From: Pardosa pseudoannulata
Lineage: Eukaryota; Arthropoda; Arachnida; Araneae; Lycosidae
Assembly: GCA_032207245.1 (NCBI GenBank)
Contig: CM063501.1
Location: forward strand, 59,300,003-59,364,002
Direction of reading: 5' to 3'
Length of the DNA stretch: 64,000 bases
The notes beneath the pieces were generated by a model. The model was not told the origin of the DNA and searched no databases. It saw only the letters and a list, made by a program, of their open reading frames with translations. This document shows, one piece after another, positions 10,576 to 21,972 of the stretch (positions are counted from its first letter, which is position 1; every line of letters begins with the position of its first letter). Made by a program: the position numbers and the translations under genes.

Positions 10576-11640
10576 TAGCTTTATTGTAACATGTATTAGA
10601 AATAGCTGAAATGCCAGATTATTCTAAAATTTCGTGGTTATAGTGTGCTCTTACATTAAATGTTAGGACAGTCGTATTCTCATGCGTTGCAACTGGTGTT
10701 TACGGAAAATTGGAGTGGATCTACAATTAAAATGACAATTTTTATATCAAATTTGTTTCTGATTTTTTCTACTTCTAACATTGCAGTAATTTTATTTTTT
10801 TTTTCATGTTGTATTATTAAAAGGCAATTGCAATGGCATATTCTAAATATATCGGCTCATGATGAATGCACTCGCATTAAATATTAGATTATTCCTATTT
10901 ACATTCACGCAATGCAAATGATCTTTACGACAAATTCAATATCTTTATTAAAAATTTTAATATTTATATTAAATTTATCAATGAGTTTTACTGTTTTTAC
11001 ATTCAATTGTCATAGTTTATCATTCTGTATTATTAGAAGAGTTTTGCAATATGTTGTTAAAAAATACGTGTGCTCATCTTTATTGCTCATAGATGAAATT
11101 TTCGGGCGGTTGAATTGATTCCTGTAGACCAATTGGTCTTTATATAATATAAAACTAAGACAGTGTGAAAACGTTGTAGTAACGTTTTCAGTATCACATA
11201 TTTTTAAATTGCATAAACTTTTTTTCTGTGTTTTACTTTGTTTTGCCTGAAGAGAGATGCATTACCTAACATTGATCTAAATATAGATTTTTTAATGTGA
11301 ATTGCACCAACATTTAACGTTAATTTAATTATCTTAAGTCATGGAGCTGAACTAGTTTTCTCGGCTGAACTAAGCTAAATGTATAGTTGATAATTAATTT
11401 TTTGTAGACATTACGTAACTTTTATAATTTTTAACTCCAGTATTTCATTAATGTGTTCCTTCATTTTTTATCCTCAGTGTTGAATTCGAATTCTCCCCTC
11501 ATTTAATTATAGAATACATTTGCGATGCCATATTCTAAAGCATAGGAACTCATTTTTAGTGCCCCATACTCTTAATACGTCTACATGTGTTTTTTACCGC
11601 GTATTCTCCGCCATGCATGCAAGCGTTTAATGAATTATGT
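10576..11640 (+). repeat. Decayed right flank of the satellite
   Basis: Diverged monomers continue: ATGTATTAGAAATAGCTGAA near 10590, TGTATTATTAAAAGGCAATT near 10810, CTGTATTATTAGAAGAG near 11024, and a last trace GCGATGCCATATTCTAAAGC near 11522. Landmark blocks persist but spacing and sequence drift, mirroring the left flank. Confidence 0.65.
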
Positions 11641-12729
11641 TAATAGTGTTTGTTAAAATGCCATAAATCAATCAATGCGAATAATATTTTCTAAAAAACG
11701 TTGGTAACATTCCTAGTGTAATTGTTATAAACAAATATTAAATGTAAATACAAAATAGCTCAAATGAAAATCGGACCAGAATGGTCTGCTTGGATTTTAA
11801 GTATTTTACAGAGTAGGTACCACTATGGATGTAAACATTTAATGAATTGGGGGAGTAAATGTTCACATCGTGACTTGGATAAATTTTAGTTTTAATGTTT
11901 TTAATAGAAATTTGTCTTATCACTCTCGGATATAATATTCTATGAAAATTGTGTTAAACTTTGTTCGGTATCAAAAAAATTCTTAAATTCTATTTAAATA
12001 TAGATATTGTATTCATATTAAATTGTTGTATTAAAATATATTTTAAATAACTTATATTTCATACTGTATTTTTTCTGTTTTCCATGTTGAATGTTATGTT
12101 GGAGATTTTTAAGAGCAAAGGTCTGGTACATTCATCCTTCTGGTTATTATGGTAGAGAATATGGAGTTCGAAGTTCCTGAAGTTTGATTCTTTAGGTAAG
12201 TAAATTCAGATTGATATTTGAGTATTTTAAATACCTATTTTTAACTGGCGCTGGTGAATATATACAAGCATTGCTTTAACTGTCTTGGTCGTATACATCT
12301 GCCTTCCTGTTGTATATTTCTTAGTCATTTCATGTTTGGCATTTTATTCTCTTATATAGCATTTAAAGCATAAGAGGTATATGCATACGCATTATGAGGC
12401 ATTTGATGCATAAACTTTGTAAAGCATATATTTTAGAGTGCGGTATTTAAGGGTTTAAAGAGTTAACTTTGATATAAGTTAGATAAAATTTTTACATTTG
12501 CTTGGTTTCGGATTAGTTTTAAAGGATACGAAGTAGAACTGTGTCAATTTAGTTATACTTTTCTCCATATTAATCCCTTTACATCTAAGTAAAACGGAAT
12601 ATGTGTTCAAAAATTATGATTTAGTTTTGGATCATCTGAATGATTTTTCGCAAGTTGAGAAAGAGAAAGTTTTACTTAGCAATTGTTATTGCTGTCTAAC
12701 ATTTACCGAGGTTTATGTAGGATGCTAAT
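11641..12729. other. AT-rich stretch, no gene recognised
   Basis: No coding, RNA or repeat signature was seen, apart from locally repeated GCATA words near 12360-12430. Confidence 0.4.
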
Positions 12730-12860
12730 CCACATTAAGTAACAATATAAAATTGATTTAACATAATGCTCCACGACTTCTGTTAGACTTCAAAGTCTAC
12801 TTTGGCACACGAGAGGACTGACGTCTCCCAGATGTCATTGTACGTCAAAGGATTAATCTG
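12730..12860 (-). repeat. Inverted fragment of the 2.5-kb repeat family
   Basis: CAAAGTCTACTTTGGCACA near 12793 followed by GACTGACGTCTC and CAGATGTCATTGTACG is the reverse complement of the segment near 16490-16550, and also of 24495-24560. The match extends outward through GTCGTGGAGCAT and the following TTAAATCA. It is either a separate truncated copy or the far inverted end of the element whose right part is 14160-16800. Confidence 0.6.
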
Positions 12861-13192
12861 TAAACCATTTTATGTACGAATTTTGCACTAATTTATCAAT
12901 TTTTGAAATATTAATGAATGTTATTATCGAATATTAAAATATCTATTTGATTAATGTGAATTAGATTTACACCAATACTTTTACCACTTTTGTATAAAAT
13001 AAACTAACATTTCATGTAGAAAACTGAAATATCCGTTCATTATATTTTAAAATATTTTAAAATTTTTAAGGACAAAACTTGCTGTTCAAGCATTTTTTTG
13101 CTAGCTAGATGTTACGATGATTGGGTACTGGCCATATGGGAGTTCTCTAGGTTTGTTAAACAACAGTATAGATTGTTCTACTTGTTGTATTT

Positions 13193-13226
13193 AAGTATTA
13201 AGTAAATTTAAGTATTAAGTAAATTT
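13193..13226 (+). repeat. 17-bp unit tandemly duplicated
   Basis: AAGTATTAAGTAAATTT occurs twice in immediate succession (13193-13209 and 13210-13226). A simple recent duplication. Confidence 0.8.
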
Positions 13227-14159
13227 CCTTTCTGCAGTCCCAAATCATTTACACCTCTAAATTATGTATTTCACTAAATATGAGGATTGAAATTGTAATA
13301 ATGGTTTTCTTCCCAAGCAAGTTGCGTTTTAGTATTAAATCTGTCTCATTACAAAGAAATTGTGCCATTCCCCAAATGCCCACTTAAAAAAACTATATGC
13401 CCCATAAATATGGAGCACGCGCTAAGTTAAGAAGCTTTGGATTACAGTTGAGGGTCAGCAAAATGTTTTGATATAGTTCAAAATTTTTCTGCTGGCTAAT
13501 ACATGAGATAAGTGTATAAAGTTTTAAATTATATACATTCTTGATCTACTTAAGGCTAGTTTAACCTTCTCATCTATACTTAAGTACCTCGTAAAACTGA
13601 AAAACTATTAGCTGTAGAACTACTATCACGTTTAGTTGTGATCCTCCTGTTTTAGTTGTAATCTGAACTCTATATAACGAAAACTTCACTATAACGTACG
13701 TAAACTTTGGGGAGAATAGATCGGTTAGGAACGTTCAAGAGTAAAGTGTTGAACTTTCGTATCAGAAATTTTTATAACATAAAACAAGGTAAAAATAATG
13801 TCAAATAGGTAAAAATAAAAGAAACAGATTGAGTTGCCAAAACAAAAAGTGAAACAATATAAAAAATGATTAGTGTATCGAAAAATGCATTGTATACAAA
13901 GTAATTTTTTAGCTATAAAGTACAAGAGCAAGTACGAACTGTCAGCTCTAAAAAATAAGTTAATTGTGATCCAGGCAGAGAACGGTAGACGAAGGGTAAT
14001 CTTAATATTTGACCCTCCAAAACGAGAATGCTTCTGGGGTGACAGTCGTTAAGAAGGGTGAGCAAATCAAAGGGTGTGAAAAGATGATTGAAATATGAGT
14101 TTCAGGAACCAATTCTAATACTGGGAATGAGTCAAAGGGGAAAATGAAATTTTGGGTAA

Positions 14160-16800
14160 GTCACGACCTAATAAAGGCCTTTCCTCCCTTCAGTGGGTAA
14201 ATAACTGAAGACCAAGCATGCTTGGAAACTAAACACTGGCGATTCCGCGTAAGATGAACCACCTAACCGGAACATACGCTTCGCACCACAGGACCTTGAT
14301 CTTGGAAATAGATTGGCACCGTAGGCCCTGGCCAACTAGGGGTTGTTGCCCCGAGGAGTTTACTTTTATGACCTAATAAGTTGATGTTTTCAATCTAAAA
14401 TTTATGATTGATGAGTTATAAAATTAAGTTGATCGGTACTTTAAAAGTGATAAAGAGTAATACAAAAATCTCAGCATAGTGTACGTGTTGATGATTAGCA
14501 ATAATTAAGAAATAACAATAGGAGTGATGTTAACCCATTAATACACAGCGTACCTTTTTAGAGACAGCTAAAAAAAACCGGCGGTATAGACACATTTTAC
14601 GGTGTATCCGAACGCGGTTTATTTTTTCAAAGGTAGTGGGCATTGTTACATGTAATCTACCGGTTTCTTGAATATGTTCAAAACGGCTAAAAAAACATCG
14701 GTATGTACAATTTTTTTCCTGATCACAATCTACTTTTTGCAAAGGTAGAGGGCAGTCTTATAAGTAATCTACCAGTTTTTTTAAATATATATGTTTAAAA
14801 ATTTGCAAATTACATCAAGATTTCTTGAAGTTTGCTCATAAATTTACTCTTACGTCAGAAACATCGACTAAAATTAGAAATAACTTTATAATAAAGCTTC
14901 ACTTTACTGTCTTTGCACATGGCACTAAATAACCACAAAGGGTATTTTTTTATAAATGTTATAGGTTATTTTTAATTAAATAATCGATTATATTAATAAA
15001 CTTGTATATAGATTTATGCTTAAAATTATATACTCTAGTTAGCATAAGAGTTTTTCAATGCGGAGTTTTTTATGCTGATAATTGAAGTTATTGTCACAAG
15101 ACGTTGTTGTTACAGATTATGAGCTTGGACAAAATGATTAACGCTTTCTTCTGAAAACTTGGCATTTTACTACTTAAATTCATTATTTATGATTTCATAC
15201 TTATATAATCAGGATAGTACTAAAGGGGCAGCCTTTAATCATTTATTAATTTAACAACATTTGACGTTTAATTTATCTAAATATGAGGTGGTAACTCCAG
15301 TCGTATGACTTGGACGAAATTGAGAGAAACGGGGCCGTACATCTACTGGCAACGAAGCCTGGACCCGGCATCAAGCGCGGGACTTTGAACATGCGTCACT
15401 TCCGTTCTAGACGGAAGCGACAGCTAGATTGTCACCTCCATGAATTAAATGGAAAATGTTATATTAAATTTTTATTTGTCAGCGTATCAGAAATTTAACT
15501 TTGTTAATATTTTTAAGTCTAAAGCACTGAGACCCTGTTAACGACCAACTTCTCTTTTACAAGAACAGTCTGTTGACTTTTTACCTTAAAATTTACTTTT
15601 AATAGCAATGGAAAGGAAAATCCGTGTTATGCATAATTTACCAAATTTATTTGTTATTTTAAACTTTTCCTCCGCTACACCTTCTAATTTTCCAGCCCAA
15701 AGATAAAAATACTTTTTCTGCAGGTATATAGGCTGAAATCATGGCGAATAGATAATCTGTTAATAAACTTAACTTTAAAGTATTGTTTACATGTGATACC
15801 AAACATATCTGATTTTACGAAGGTTCTTTTTTTATAAGGTGTTTATTAAAATGACAGCTGATCGTTGATTACGAAAGACCGTCGTTTTCAAAGTTCTTTA
15901 AATCAAATATTTGGAGTGTAATTTGCTTTCTACGAGCATTTAGAATCCTGACGCAAATGCATCGCAGGGTCTTGCATTAATTCCCCATTGGAACACTTAC
16001 AAGTTGCAGGTGGATGCATGTCCTGACCTTTTGGCATTATGTAAACCTTGTACACTACATCTTAATGCGCCGTTCATCAACTTGTAGGCTTGATTAAATT
16101 AAAATAAGCATCCTGTGGAGTCAGTTCATACTTTAGCCTTGTTTCCACCTGCTGAGGTCACACTTATGCACGTGTTGCCTCTAAGATCTGTATTGTTTAA
16201 CTTTACTTTTAAAAAGGGTTACTATGCTGTAATCACTTGACATACAGCGGCATCATGGTAGACTTTCACTTCTCAGATGTCAAGAACTGTCTTTGGAAAA
16301 CACCGAACAGTATTTTATAGTATTTAATAAACTATTGTACACTAACACTGCATAATCAACCGTACCGAATTTTAAATAACAATATAAATCAGAAAATAAA
16401 ACACCCTGTCTCTGACATTCTAGAAGAACGTTCACTATAGAGCCAAATTAAATGAGATTCTACAGACGCCTCAACTCTTATTTTATTCGTATGACAATGC
16501 CATCAGAGAGACGTCAGTAATTTCCTGTGCCAAAGTAGACTTTGACATCAATAGCTATCTGTATGATCTGTAGAATATATCTGTATCCGATGTATTTGTA
16601 GACATCGTACAGCATATTAAATTATTTAACTCTTATTCTATTCTGTTTTGATTAGACTGTTCAAGATTCAAGTGTCTTTAAAAATGTAGGAAGCCGATTC
16701 AACTTAAAAATTTAAAAAAGAAATGTCAGTTCTGCCTATTCGAAAATTTGAAATGATTTATATTTTAAAGAAATATGGATTTTATACTATTTAATCTTTT
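14160..16800 (+). repeat. 2.5-kb dispersed repeat, copy 1 (uninterrupted)
   Basis: This stretch aligns block by block with 19315-24785 once two insertions are removed there. Shared landmarks include GCGATTCCGCGTA, TTGGCACCGTAG, GACCTAATAAG, AACAATAGGAGTGATG, ATGAGGTGGT, GACAGCTGATC, TGTTGCCTCTAAGATCT and GTGCCAAAGTAGACTT. No long open frame survives, so the element is either non-coding or dead. A perfect palindrome CCAAGCATGCTTGG sits at 14212-14225. Around 14567-14780 an internal segment of about 110 bp is duplicated (two GGTATRNAC...AAAGGTAG...AATCTACC units), whereas copy 2 has one. TTAACCCATTAATACACAG at 14529 resembles a piggyBac-type terminus, so the repeat may contain an older insertion. 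The family is not recognised. Confidence 0.75.
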
Positions 16801-17431
16801 CGCTGCGGAAATTTTGTTGACATTCATGCAGATAAAGATGGGAGAGTAAGTACTTTCCCCCCCTTTTGAGCACGTGTTTCACACTTCCACTCTTAACAAC
16901 AATAAGCCAACACTGACCTTTTACAGCCCATATAGCAGATGGGTTTTTCCTGAAAAATTTCCCCTACTACAGTTCTCCCTCTATTCAGAGGGAAAAACTC
17001 GTTGAGCGATCTTCAATACTACATCCTATGTTTATTTGGAATACCATATTCAGTGAAATTAGACAAAAAGATATAATTTTAAACTTATGAAACGGGAAAT
17101 TGGCCTACATATACAAATATTTTGTACTTTGTATTGGGAGAGATGTTAAAAAGTAAACAACTGAAATTTTCAAAAGAATGCGAAGAAATATAAGAATATT
17201 TACATTTTAGTAGTAAAAATATACAGAATGATGAGACTATAATTATTAAAGCATAACTATTATGAAGTTTCGAAATTTCTTTTTATGGGCTGATTTACGA
17301 TATTACTTAAATATTTCGTTAATGACATTGAGGCATTTTATCTTATGTGATAGAATTTCTAATTTGATACACCGAAAATATGACAAAAAATTTACCTAAA
17401 AATAAGTGCTATCAGAATAAAAAATAAAATT
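16801..17431. other. AT-rich stretch, no gene recognised
   Basis: No recognisable feature was seen. Confidence 0.4.
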
Positions 17432-17491
17432 CGCACACGCACGCGCACACACGCGCACACACGCGCACACACGCGCACACACGCGCACACA

Positions 17492-17553
<62 letters not shown>

Positions 17554-17557
17554 TGTG
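17432..17557. repeat. GC/AC alternating purine-pyrimidine microsatellite
   Basis: Several ACGCGCACAC units pass directly into a long (AC)n run and end with a short inverse GTGTGTG. The tract alternates purine and pyrimidine throughout, the classic composition for Z-DNA. Open frames across it encode only poly-CV and are not genes. Confidence 0.95.
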
Positions 17558-18408
17558 ATTTTTTTTGTAAGTTGCACAGTCGACAACGCTTACAAATCAT
17601 TAATATACATTACATTAAAATATATAGTTATTAATAGGTATATTACGTAGATTAGATTAAAATTTATAAGTGCACAAGATTTAGTATATAATGAGTAAAA
17701 TAAAGAAATATTAAGAGAAGATATTTTGATGTTAATTTTGTAGATCTTTTGTATCTTTTTGTCAAATTTAGTTCTCTATTTATTTAAAGAAAGATAAAAT
17801 TGTATTAACTGATATTAAAGTCTATGATGGTGCACATCCTGAATAAAATAACCCCAGGGCCCAACCCAATTTTTCTACCCCCCCTCCCTCCCAAATTTGT
17901 AAGTATTGTAGAGCATAATCACATTCATATAAAATTATAACCTGAAATTGGAAAACAGATTTTAGTAGTGTTTTGTTTATTTCCTTTGTCCACAGTTATA
18001 AAACTAATTTAGTAATTAGTTTATAGTGTTTATTTAATTTCTACTTGTTTTTGTGCTTATTTAATTAGATAAAGCATAATCATTAATTTGAAGGCAAAGG
18101 TAGGCAAATCATCAATAAAATTATCTATCACCCTTTCCCCTGCAATGCACATTTGATCGTCGTAATTCTTGGGTTGACAGTTCTATCCCCGACGCAGCCA
18201 ATTTTTTAATGTCTAATAAATTTAATATTTTCTGCTTTTTCTTTTAAATTCTTATTCCGAAAGTTGTTTTATTATTTTTAAAATAAATTTTTACTATTTT
18301 TTCAACTTTTTATAATTTTTATTATTTTTATTTTATTAAATTCACGTATTGCTTTACGGATGTCCCTGGCCACATAAACATTTCATGTTGTGTATCTTTA
18401 AACTTTCT
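17558..18408. other. AT-rich stretch, no gene recognised
   Basis: T-rich low-complexity DNA (for example 18220-18340) and one C-rich patch near 17875-17890. No features were recognised. Confidence 0.4.
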
Positions 18409-19066
18409 TCTCGTAATGTAATAATAGCCTAAGTTATCTGTCCGTCTGTCCTCGAAGTTATGAAGCTGTTGGACCTGGAATGGATAGAGCATCCATATTG
18501 GATTTTTGATGAGTTAGGGTTTTCAAAATTCAAAGCGAGTAAAGTTTATCTTTTCCTAAACTATAGATCCGATTCTGAAGTAAATTGGTATGAATAAGCT
18601 TCGTATCACAGCGAAAAATACTGTCCTCTTTAAAACGTTCGAAATCCACCCCGTCCCTTTTTCGAGCGTTTAATGCCATTATATCAAGCCCCATTTTAAG
18701 AGCAAGCGATTAAATTTATCAATTTATCACATAATAAATAGGTAAAAATAACAATTTTTTTCTAGCTTTATGACGTGCTTCCTTTAACCATTTCATTTAA
18801 TCATTTCTTATTTTAAATTATTTAAATATTTTGTGCAATATTTCCATACGTTTATCACTAAACTTAGATATTACATAATTTTCTTTTTTATTTCACTTAA
18901 ATAACAGAATAAGTACATATGTGATAATTTTAATAGATTATTTTTGTTAAAAGGTAATTCTCAGCCAAAAAACAAACCATTTTTTTTACCTGCCTCATAG
19001 GGTTCTTTACAATTCTGGAAAATTAAAAATGTTAATGATCCCGTCATGTGACGGGCTAGATGCTAG
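18409..19066 (+). mobile_element. Non-autonomous Helitron, short copy
   Basis: The 5' end starts with TC and aligns over about 43 bp with the 5' end of the inverse copy at 30663, both running into a TCCGTCYGTCC motif. The 3' end has a hairpin from the near-palindrome CCCGTCATGTGACGGG (19040-19055), then 7 bases and CTAG at 19063-19066, followed by T. A TC start, a subterminal 3' hairpin, a CTRR-like end and no terminal inverted repeats are the Helitron signature. The base before the 5' end is T, not the usual A. No Rep/helicase coding remains. Confidence 0.7.
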
Positions 19067-19406
19067 TAAACAATGAAATTTGTTACTCTTTTAGGGAATT
19101 TCCACATTGGGGAGAAATGCACACAACCGGAAACAAGAAAATAAAACCAGTGTTAGATAACAATGTTCCTGATGACAACTGGTTAAACACTGACAGGTGA
19201 AAAAATGGACAGTGGGGAGGGGGGAGTGCCTGGTTGATATTTCAACCATAGCCGTCTTTTTGTAAACTCTACCTTCTGGTAGACACTTGAACCGCTCTCA
19301 GCGAGAAGGTGAAGACCTAATATAGGCTTCTTATCCCTTCAGTAGGTAAATAAACTGAACACTAGCGATTCCGCGTAGGGATGAAACACTTAACCGGAAC
19401 ATATAC

Positions 19407-20320
19407 CATGGTTCAGCCGGGTGCTTAAAATCCTTAAAAAGTGCTTATTTTGTAGATCCATTTTTAAGGTCCCTAATAAGTCCTTAAAAAGTGCTTAATT
19501 TTCTTTTCATAGCCTTAAAATTTATAAATTTTTCCCAGTGCTCAAAAAGTGCTTATTTTTGCCCAAATATTAGTTGCTGAATTTTTATTTCCCTTGGTAA
19601 TTAATCGTCAATCCATTCAACAAAGCTAAAGATAAGAAAGAAGAGTTACACCAATTAAAAAATGTATAGAAGAAAAGAAAAATGAACTTCAAAATTAGAC
19701 ATATTCTCTTATTTTCCCCCCCTTCCTATATTTTTTGGTTCTCATCTTCTATTATGAATGGAAATAGTTCTTCAGTTACATTTTTAAAATAGCATTGATA
19801 ATTTCTTGAATCTTGTTTTGAGTATGTCATAATTAAACATTTTTTAGTGTAGATACTGCATCTTCTTTTCTCCCTGTGTGTGTGTGAATATTATATTTAC
19901 CTGTTTATGATACAGAAGTACTTTTTACTATATTTTACATCTATGTTGCTGTAAAAATACTGTTGCTATGATGTGAAACTTGTTGATCTTCCACCACAGA
20001 TACTACTTTCTTAACTTTACAAATATTTCAGATTTTTTTAGGGAGGGGGGGGGGCATTTGATCAATAAGGACTATTGCTGTTCTAAAATTTATGTTTGCA
20101 AAGAAAGATGTCTTAACATAAAGTATGAGATATTAACAATTGTGTTTAATAAAATTATTAAATTGATCTATATATATTATTTAATGTCATTTTACAAGTC
20201 ATAAAGCTCATGAAAAGCTTCAGTTTTTAAGCTTTAGCTGTAGGTCGATCATAGTACAATGTAAATTAAGGTGCTTAAAAAGTGCTTAATCTTTTTTCTA
20301 TGGAAAGAGTCTGAACCTTG
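19407..20320. mobile_element. 0.9-kb DNA element nested in repeat copy 2
   Basis: The termini are inverted: CATGGTTCAG at 19407 and CTGAACCTTG ending 20320. TATAC flanks both sides (19402-19406 and 20321-20325) as a probable target duplication. Both ends carry reiterated GTGCTTAAAAAGTGCTTA-type words (19420-19560 and 20272-20290). The empty site in copy 1 is near 14271-14285. No transposase is recognised. The superfamily is unsettled, because a 5-bp duplication fits neither hAT (8 bp) nor Tc1 (TA). Confidence 0.7.
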
Positions 20321-21972
20321 TATACTTTGCACCCCAAAGCCTAGGTCTTGGAAACAGAGATTGGCACCGTAGACCCTGGCAACCTAGGGACTGTTGCGCC
20401 GAGGAGTTTAGTTTTACGACCTAATAAGCTAATGGTTTCAGTCTGAAATTTATTATGATTGGTGAATTATACAATTAAGGTGATCGGTACTTCACAAGTG
20501 ATAAGAAGTAATACAAAAATCTAAGTGCACTTGGAGATGACTAGCAGTTATTAAGAAGTAACAATAGGAGTGATGCATATTGTTAACCCATTGACACCCA
20601 GCATACCTTTTTCGGAATGGCAACAAAAACAGCGGTATGTACATATTTTAAGTTATTTCGGAATGCGGTTGTTTTTTGCAAAGGTAGGGGCAGTCCTACA
20701 AGTAATCTACCGGTTTTTTATTTTTAATATCTGTCGTTTAAATATTTGTAATTTCATTAAAACACCTCAAGTTTGCTCATAAATTTACTTTTACGGCAGA
20801 ACATCGACTGAAATGAGAAATAGCTCTATAATAAAGCTCCACTTTAATTACTGTGTTTGCATGTGACACCAAATAAAGCCTTATCACGAAGGGTAATTTT
20901 TTATAAATGGTACAGATTTTTAATTAAAAATATTAGACTATACTTGTAAACCTTTATATAATTGTATTAATATACCTTAAATTTTTAGACCGTACGGATA
21001 GCAGTAAAAAACAATGTGAGGGGGAAAATCCCGTGTAGTAATATACGACTGATAAGTGACATAAATAATACAATCTAATTAGCATACAAAAAGAAATTTT
21101 GAATGTATATTTTTTATATGCTGAGAATTGAATAAAAAAAAAGTTATTACAATTGCGTATAGCTTACTACACATACTAGTAACACTGAGCTACATATAGC
21201 TTTAACCCAGATTATGTGTTTAGCCAAAATAATGATTAACGCTTTATTCTGAAAATTAACATTTTACGAGTTGTACAATCAGGATAGTAATAAGGCAGAA
21301 GCCTTTAACGATAATTTAGCAGCATTTGACTATTAATTTATCTAAATATGAGGTGGTGACTCCAGTCGTATGACTTACTCGGACGAAGTTGAGAGAAACG
21401 GGGCAACGAGGGACGGCTCCGGCATCAGTTGAGGCATCAATCGCGGGGTTTTTGAACAGGCATTCCTCCGTTCTTGAGACAGGAACGGTAGCTAGGTCGT
21501 CACCTCCGTGAATTAAATAGAAAAGTTATATTAAATTTTTATTTGTCAGCATATCAGAAATTTAACTTTGTTAATATTATGAAAAAAATTAAACCGAGAC
21601 CCTCTTAACGACCAACGTCTCTTTTATAGGAACAGTTTGTTCACTTTTCTGCCTTAAGATTTACTCTTAACACCATTGGAGAGAAAAATCTCTATGCATT
21701 ATTTATAAAATTTATTTGCTTTAAATTTTTTTTTCGCTAAGTCTTCTAATTTTCAAACCCCAAAGATAAATTTACTTTTTCTGTAGGTATTAGACTGAAA
21801 TCATGGCGAATAGATAAATCTGTTATAAAACGTTATATAAACACTAGAATTATGGTGATCTTTGTATACCTAGAATTACGGTGGGTGTCATTTTTAACCC
21901 CTTGATACGATATCGGCATATTTTTCTATGATACATTTGTGAAAAATAAATTAAAATAACTCATTATGACAA

